64,000 nucleotides of DNA, from assembly GCF_012113595.1 (NCBI RefSeq), contig NZ_CP050831.1, positions 1,798,001-1,862,000 on the forward strand, written 5' to 3'. Positions 59,314 through 64,000 of this stretch are shown here, one piece after another (positions within the stretch are counted from its first letter, which is position 1; the number at the start of each line of letters is the position of its first letter). Under the pieces are notes generated by a model that made no database searches, was not told the DNA's origin, and saw only the letters and a list, made by a program, of their open reading frames with translations. The stretch comes from Bacteroides faecium (GTDB lineage Bacteria; Bacteroidota; Bacteroidia; Bacteroidales; Bacteroidaceae). Position numbers and translations under genes: made by a program.

Positions 59314-60858
59314 ATGTTTATGACACGGAAGATATTTGTAGGGTGGAGATTTCTGTATTTTCTTCTAAGCTTACTATTCAGTTATCCTGTAGTTGGCGCA
59401 GATGTTAGCCAATCAGAAACTTCAGGTAAGATAAATGACAGGAAAGTACAATGTCTCAAAGGTTATGTTTCAGAAGTGATATATTCTGACGGTACATTAA
59501 TCAAATTCAATGAAGAAGGCGCTCTGGCTCAATTCAAACATAAGCAGTTTTCTTATGAAGAGAACTATAAATATGTATTGGAACGAGGAGTTATTACGGC
59601 TTTTGAAGTAGAATATTTAGGAAATGTACGTAGGGAAATCTCCTGTGATACGAAAAAAGAGGTAGAGAAATATGTCTTTGATGAGGAAGGGCGAATTGTG
59701 GAACATTTGATTAGTTCTTATCCGGTTTGTAAATACCAATACTTTTTTCAAGGGGCGGAAACATTACCTTATAAAAAGGTATATTACTGCGATACAATTC
59801 CATCAGGTGCGTTAACTTATTATTATCAGTATTTGAAAAAAGACAAAGAGGGTAATTGGTTGCAACGTGGGGTGAAAATATCAGGTGGGAGTAGCCCTGC
59901 AGTGAACCGTGTTTATGTAGATACTCGTCGGCTGAAATATTATCCTATACCAACGGATGTAATTTCTTCAATTAAAGGAGATGTACCGAATATCAACTCC
60001 TATGAGCAAAAGTTTTTGAATAATAATAACTCTGGAATTCAGGAAGCTTATAAACAAGGAGAAACGAATATTGAAATAATCTGTCCGGAAAGGACAGAGG
60101 TAGGAGAGGACTTTGAAATAGCTTTTGTAATGAAACAGAAGCCTAGAGATATTCATATTAGCAAATCGAAACGGTTTGAATTTCTCCATTATGACTATCG
60201 AACTAATACTGCGGTTGTGAAAGGAGACACTGTGAAGTCTTGTGAACTTGTGTTGAAACTGAAAGCCAAACAGAAAGGAAAATTAACACTGCCATCTTTA
60301 AAAGTGCGATTTGGTCGTGAACTGAATATTTCTCCCTCTCGAGAGATTGTTGCGAGTGATGCACAGGTTATGCCGGCTTTAAAAGATGATAATCCGGCGG
60401 TGACATTATCTGCAGCATTGAGTAAAGATACTATTCATCTTGGAGAAAGTGTTTTTCTTTCATTGCGAATATGTACTTCCTGTTCAAAGATTACCTCTAC
60501 CCAGTTGTCACAACCTGAGATAACTTCATGTGTAATTCAGGAGATTCCTTTGGATAGTACAATGATATGGAAAAGTATCTCTTTTGAGAAAGGCTCGTAT
60601 AAAATAGGGGAATATAAGAAGTTTAAACTGACTCCTACGCAAACTAGCACTATTGAGGTTCCTTCCTTTGGATGCGATTGTGTGCTTAGTAAATATTTAA
60701 TATCAAATGGGAAGCTTATAGGGAATGCTTTAAAAACATATTCTCTTTTAGGAGTGGGTATTGCGGTTATGGCAACTGCCGCAGGATTCCATGATAGGGT
60801 AGAAGAGAGGAATGAGTCGGTATATACTGAGCCGTTACATTTTTATGTACTTCCGTAG
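59314..60858 (+). CDS. Exported protein with two BatD-like domains
   Basis: A 514-residue exported protein from the ATG at 59314 (MFMTRKIFVGWRFLYFLLSL); ATG 59320 is an alternative, and the TTG at 59302 overlaps the previous stop. After the signal sequence a novel N-terminal region (about 30-245) contains GYVSEVIYSDGTLIKFNEEG. Two Ig-like BatD-type domains follow: TNIEIICPERTEVGEDFEIA... and VTLSAALSKDTIHLGESVFL.... A hydrophobic stretch (YSLLGVGIAVMATAAG) lies near the C-terminus. BatD usually belongs to the BatABCDE stress/chaperone-like operon, so finding a relative beside a C10 peptidase is unusual. Confidence 0.65.
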   Translation: MFMTRKIFVGWRFLYFLLSLLFSYPVVGADVSQSETSGKINDRKVQCLKGYVSEVIYSDGTLIKFNEEGALAQFKHKQFSYEENYKYVLERGVITAFEVEYLGNVRREISCDTKKEVEKYVFDEEGRIVEHLISSYPVCKYQYFFQGAETLPYKKVYYCDTIPSGALTYYYQYLKKDKEGNWLQRGVKISGGSSPAVNRVYVDTRRLKYYPIPTDVISSIKGDVPNINSYEQKFLNNNNSGIQEAYKQGETNIEIICPERTEVGEDFEIAFVMKQKPRDIHISKSKRFEFLHYDYRTNTAVVKGDTVKSCELVLKLKAKQKGKLTLPSLKVRFGRELNISPSREIVASDAQVMPALKDDNPAVTLSAALSKDTIHLGESVFLSLRICTSCSKITSTQLSQPEITSCVIQEIPLDSTMIWKSISFEKGSYKIGEYKKFKLTPTQTSTIEVPSFGCDCVLSKYLISNGKLIGNALKTYSLLGVGIAVMATAAGFHDRVEERNESVYTEPLHFYVLP

Positions 60859-60958
60859 TTAATCGTGTTAATACATAGCATTGTGAGTAGTATACAAACT
60901 AATTAAATATAAAATGGAAATAAGGGTGTATAATTGGACATGTTTATGGACAAATAAG

Positions 60959-62779
60959 ATGAAGCGAATCTTATTTGTTTTATGTAGTCTTTTACCGGGA
61001 CTGCTTTTTGCGGATAATGTAACGGTAGGGCAAGCGCAGTCTTTGGCTGTTAACTTTTTCAAGACGAGTGCGCAGACACGTGGTGCTTCTCCTCGGTTAC
61101 AATTGGTCTGGAATGGTGAAGAGTCGGGTACGAGGACTTCCGGAGAACCGGCTTTTTATGTATTTGACCGCACCGATCAGGAAGGTTTTGTTATCGTATC
61201 AGGTGAAGATGTCACTTTGCCCGTATTGGCGTATTCTTTTGAGAATAAGTTTAAGGCAGAAGATATGCCCGTCAATTTGAAGGAATGGCTGGCAGAATTG
61301 CGCAGGCAAATAAACGATGTGAGGAAGAAGAATGTAACCACTTCGGCTAAGACCGCTCAATATTGGACGAATGTTTCTGCCAGTATTGGTACTGTGGAGA
61401 AGAAACTGGCGACAGCCAAATGGGATCAAGTTAATCCTTATAATAAATACTGTCCATACATTAATTCACAAAGGGCAGTGACTGGTTGTGTAGCTACTGC
61501 TTTGGCTATTGTTATGAGATATCACCAATGGCCGGATAAGGGAATAGGCACTTTATCTGATTATAGTTATGAATATAGGAACGTAAAACGGACACAAGCC
61601 GGGCATTCATTGGGACATACATACAATTGGAATAATATGCCGCTTACATCATATAAAAACAATTGGACTATACAAGAACAGAATGACGTAGCACAATTGA
61701 TTTTTGATTGTGGAGTAATGTCTAAAGCGATGTATACTGCTCAAGAAACTGGTGCTCCTACGAGAGAAGCTGTGCTGGGTTTGCTTACTTATATGGGATA
61801 TGGAAAAGGAGCTAAGCTTTTGCGACGGGAATGGTACTCGGATACGGAATGGATTCGTATGTTAAAACAGGAAATAACGACAAATGGTCCCGTGTTTTAT
61901 GCAGGATATACATCTGATAATGCAGGACATCAGTTTGTTTTGGACGGATATACAAGTAATGAATATTTTAGTGTAAACTGGGGATGGAGCGGCTCTTGTG
62001 ACGGGTATTATTTAATTTCTGCTTTGAATCCCACCACGCCGGGAACCGGAGGAGGATATGAATTCAATTATTATCAATCAGCCGTGTTTGATCTAAAGAA
62101 AGAGGATGGTAACTCCCGATATGAGAATCTTTTAGTACTTGGTGCCGGTACTTCTTCTTCTTCGGATGGAACACAATATAATGGTTTGGCTACGACAGAA
62201 ACCAACTTTCAGCCGGGTAAGAATTTCACTGTATCTGTATGCTATTGCTATAATATGGGATTTAATGTTTTTAATGGTGAAGGAGTTCTTTCGTTGGTAG
62301 ATAAGAATGGTGTTTGGAAGGAAGATATTAGTAGTGGCACACTTCCTTTCGAAAATTTAGATGCTAATTATGGCAGGGGTTGGTCACGCATTCCTTGTCG
62401 CATAACTCAACCGTTGGCAGCCGGAGATCGTATTTGGTTACGTTATCGAAGTACCGATCCTGATTCTCCTTCCGATTGGCAAAGAATGTTAGCTTATGAA
62501 AGAGTTGTGTCCGAAATCATAGTCAAGGAACCGGGAATTGATGAAGTAACCTCTTTGTCTTATAACAAAAAGGATAAAATAATTCTGTTGAAGACGATAT
62601 CGGAGGTAGCTTATAAACTTACATTGGGTGCGGCGCAAAAATTATCAGGAAAGACAACTGATGCCAAGCCGGAAATACGAATTGATACAAGTGCGTTGGC
62701 TGCTGGAACCTATAAGTTGACTCTGGAAAAAGGGACTGATAAGAAAGAATTGAATTTTGTAATTGGAAACCAAAAATAA
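60959..62779 (+). CDS. Secreted C10 (streptopain-like) cysteine peptidase
   Basis: A 606-residue secreted peptidase from the ATG at 60959, with signal peptide MKRILFVLCSLLPGLLFADN; the 15-codon longer frame has no signal. Residues about 20-125 form a Spi-like propeptide (SLAVNFFKTSAQTRGASPRL, FYVFDRTDQEGFVIVSGEDV), which keeps streptopains inactive. The catalytic domain has VTGCVATALAIVMRYHQWP (Cys177), AGHQFVLDGYTSNEYFSVNW (His324) and the W-G-W-x-G motif (NWGWSGSCDGYYLI). A C-terminal beta-rich tail follows. Bacteroides C10 peptidases of this type are secreted virulence-associated or nutrient-gaining enzymes. The gene starts 100 bp after the BatD-like gene. Confidence 0.92.
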   Translation: MKRILFVLCSLLPGLLFADNVTVGQAQSLAVNFFKTSAQTRGASPRLQLVWNGEESGTRTSGEPAFYVFDRTDQEGFVIVSGEDVTLPVLAYSFENKFKAEDMPVNLKEWLAELRRQINDVRKKNVTTSAKTAQYWTNVSASIGTVEKKLATAKWDQVNPYNKYCPYINSQRAVTGCVATALAIVMRYHQWPDKGIGTLSDYSYEYRNVKRTQAGHSLGHTYNWNNMPLTSYKNNWTIQEQNDVAQLIFDCGVMSKAMYTAQETGAPTREAVLGLLTYMGYGKGAKLLRREWYSDTEWIRMLKQEITTNGPVFYAGYTSDNAGHQFVLDGYTSNEYFSVNWGWSGSCDGYYLISALNPTTPGTGGGYEFNYYQSAVFDLKKEDGNSRYENLLVLGAGTSSSSDGTQYNGLATTETNFQPGKNFTVSVCYCYNMGFNVFNGEGVLSLVDKNGVWKEDISSGTLPFENLDANYGRGWSRIPCRITQPLAAGDRIWLRYRSTDPDSPSDWQRMLAYERVVSEIIVKEPGIDEVTSLSYNKKDKIILLKTISEVAYKLTLGAAQKLSGKTTDAKPEIRIDTSALAAGTYKLTLEKGTDKKELNFVIGNQK

Positions 62780-62784
62780 TCGGT

Positions 62785-63915
62785 ATGAATAGAATGACTG
62801 CTATACAAAGATATTTCTTACTTGTTCTCGTCTGCGCTGTTGTAGTCGCATGCAAGGATGACGACAAGGAGTATGTGGAAGAGCCTGCAACGGAAGTGAC
62901 TTTTACTACAACAGTGCAAACACGTGCCGTTACTAATGTAGTTACGAAATTGGATGATGGCGATGCAATGAATGTATTTATGGCAGAGGAAACTGCGGAT
63001 GAGTCTCTGCAACAGGCAAGAAACTATAAGGCTGTTTGCCAAGGCGGAGTGTGGAAAGGAGTACCTGCCATAGAGTTTGGTAGTAGCGCAAAAGGCTATC
63101 TTTATGCTGTTTATCCCTATCAGGAGACGTCTGCGAAGATGAATGCTGTTCCGGTTGACATAACGAGTCAAACGGATTATCTTTACTCTGGTAACGGGGT
63201 TGCTGTCAGTCGCAATAACCCGAAAGTGGTTTTGACGATGAAACATGCTTTGGCTGCATTGGCTTTTAATATCAAAAATGATAATTATGCGGGAGAAGGT
63301 AAATTGGAACAGATCAGTATCAGTGGAAAACCGGTTTGTAAGTCAGGTACATTGGATGTGTCTTCGGGTGCTGTTAAGGGAACTGTTTCCGCAAAGTATG
63401 AGTATGCTTGCAATGTAAATATTCAGCAGAATGGATGGGAAGAAAATATTCCTGAGTTTTTCTGTATTCCTTTTGTCTCTTCCGGTTCGGATGTAACGGT
63501 TACTTTCAAAATTGATGGTGAAGATTACCCCTGCCAACTTCCGAAATATGGTGTTGCCGGCGGGATGAAGTATATCTTTTACCTGTCATTGACTGAAGGT
63601 AAATTGACCTTATTCCCGGAACAAACAAAGCAAATCTCCTTGAATGTTGACAGCGATTCTATGTCAATTCCCAATTATAGCTTGTTGAAAATAGTGCATG
63701 ACAATGCCCTTTTTATCTTGCCTTCCTTTAAAGGAGAGGGAATTGTAGGAACAATACTTTGGGGAGACGGAAAGAGTGAAGAATATGGCGCGACATCTGA
63801 ACATTCATACGAAAATGGACAGAGCCATACTGTAACTGTAGAGACTTGGGGAACTGAAGAAGTCTCATTGTCCAGTTTGGTTGGTATCTCTGAAATAGAT
63901 TTATCCGATTTTTAA
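62785..63915 (+). CDS. Fimbrillin-like lipoprotein with PKD-like C-terminus
   Basis: A 376-residue lipoprotein with lipobox VVVAC (Cys23) and a negatively charged spacer. The body matches the fimbrillin family of Bacteroides: VTFTTTVQTRAVTNVVTKLD, the YLYAVYPYQET strand and MKHALAALAFNIKN segment are typical. The last 60 residues (GTILWGDGKSEEYGATSEHS, then YENGQSHTVTVETWG) form a PKD-like beta domain, which is not usual in fimbrillins. It starts 5 bp after the peptidase stop, so it is translated from the same transcript, and it is followed by a perfect terminator. Confidence 0.8.
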   Translation: MNRMTAIQRYFLLVLVCAVVVACKDDDKEYVEEPATEVTFTTTVQTRAVTNVVTKLDDGDAMNVFMAEETADESLQQARNYKAVCQGGVWKGVPAIEFGSSAKGYLYAVYPYQETSAKMNAVPVDITSQTDYLYSGNGVAVSRNNPKVVLTMKHALAALAFNIKNDNYAGEGKLEQISISGKPVCKSGTLDVSSGAVKGTVSAKYEYACNVNIQQNGWEENIPEFFCIPFVSSGSDVTVTFKIDGEDYPCQLPKYGVAGGMKYIFYLSLTEGKLTLFPEQTKQISLNVDSDSMSIPNYSLLKIVHDNALFILPSFKGEGIVGTILWGDGKSEEYGATSEHSYENGQSHTVTVETWGTEEVSLSSLVGISEIDLSDF

Positions 63916-63940
63916 GAGGGCTTCGGATTTTGAATGGCTT

Positions 63941-63996
63941 TAGCGCATGATAGATATAAAATCAGACTTTATCTATCATGCGCTATTCCTTTTATC
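63941..63996 (+). terminator. Terminator of the C10-peptidase operon
   Basis: TAGCGCATGATAGATA (63941-63956) and its exact reverse complement (63970-63985) form a perfect 16-bp stem with a 13-base loop, followed by a T-rich stretch. It lies 25 bp after the fimbrillin-like stop. Confidence 0.8.
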
Positions 63997-64000
63997 AGAA

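Noticed and set aside
52799..60881. TTAATACATAGCAT present both near 52799 and near 60867
   Set aside because: A 14-base A/T-rich match between two places in 64 kb is expected by chance, and nothing else is shared around them.
1..64000. tRNA or rRNA genes and classical riboswitches
   Set aside because: I looked for T-arm-like GTTCRANNC segments with pairing arms and for known riboswitch cores in the gaps and saw none.

Overview
This is a chromosomal segment of a gut Bacteroides species. The evidence is TAnnTTTG -7 promoter boxes, weak Shine-Dalgarno signals, fimbrillin-type lipoproteins, C10 (streptopain-like) peptidases, a TonB receptor beside a GH36 enzyme and a propeller/AraC regulator, an HU-like plus VirE-type primase/helicase pair, and the order rimP-nusA-infB followed by cvpA-sufBCDS. 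The exact species cannot be fixed from the sequence alone. I see no tRNA, rRNA or CRISPR array.

Layout. (1) 1-4545: the AT-rich right end of a surface-glycan locus, with three glycosyltransferases (the first cut by the window edge), an LTA-synthase-like phosphotransferase and a convergent LicD-like gene. (2) 4639-7326: an IS66-family element whose middle gene tnpB carries a stop codon. (3) 7487-12152: an HU-like gene bracketed by two 181-bp inverted arms, a four-unit 22-bp palindrome array in its leader, a VirE/D5-type primase-helicase gene and an AAA ATPase gene. (4) 12270-20098: an envelope-glycolipid cluster (MsbA-like exporter, polysaccharide deacetylase, GtrB/ArnC-like transferase, GtrA flippase, second LTA-synthase-like enzyme, convergent ArnT-like transferase). 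(5) 20125-22069: RNase H, nitroreductase and shikimate kinase. (6) 22301-27660: a tight three-gene operon of a Sel1-repeat protein, a short HSP90-like ATPase and a TPR-like helical protein. (7) 27661-33785: speA, argB, an ECF sigma factor with its probable anti-sigma partner, a GIN-domain lipoprotein, a YgjP-like metallopeptidase and a small membrane protein. (8) 33883-44413: the core translation/transcription operon rimP-nusA-infB, then cvpA-sufB-sufC-sufD-sufS for iron-sulfur cluster assembly. (9) 44790-52574: a small carbohydrate-use locus (GH36 alpha-galactosidase, TonB receptor, divergent propeller-TM-AraC regulator without a kinase). (10) 52842-56021: a five-unit 22-bp palindrome array, a membrane pyrophosphatase and RNase HII. 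(11) 56202-63985: an outer-membrane DUF5723-type protein and a four-gene secreted/lipoprotein operon containing a C10 cysteine peptidase, a BatD-like protein and a fimbrillin-like lipoprotein, closed by a perfect 16-bp terminator hairpin.

Most worth a second look are the repeat architecture around the HU/VirE pair, the two unrelated-sequence palindrome arrays that share an exact 22-bp period, the Sel1/HSP90/TPR operon, the Arn/Gtr-like cluster, and the C10-peptidase operon with an unexpected BatD-like member. Gene functions are assigned from motifs read by eye; no database search was run.
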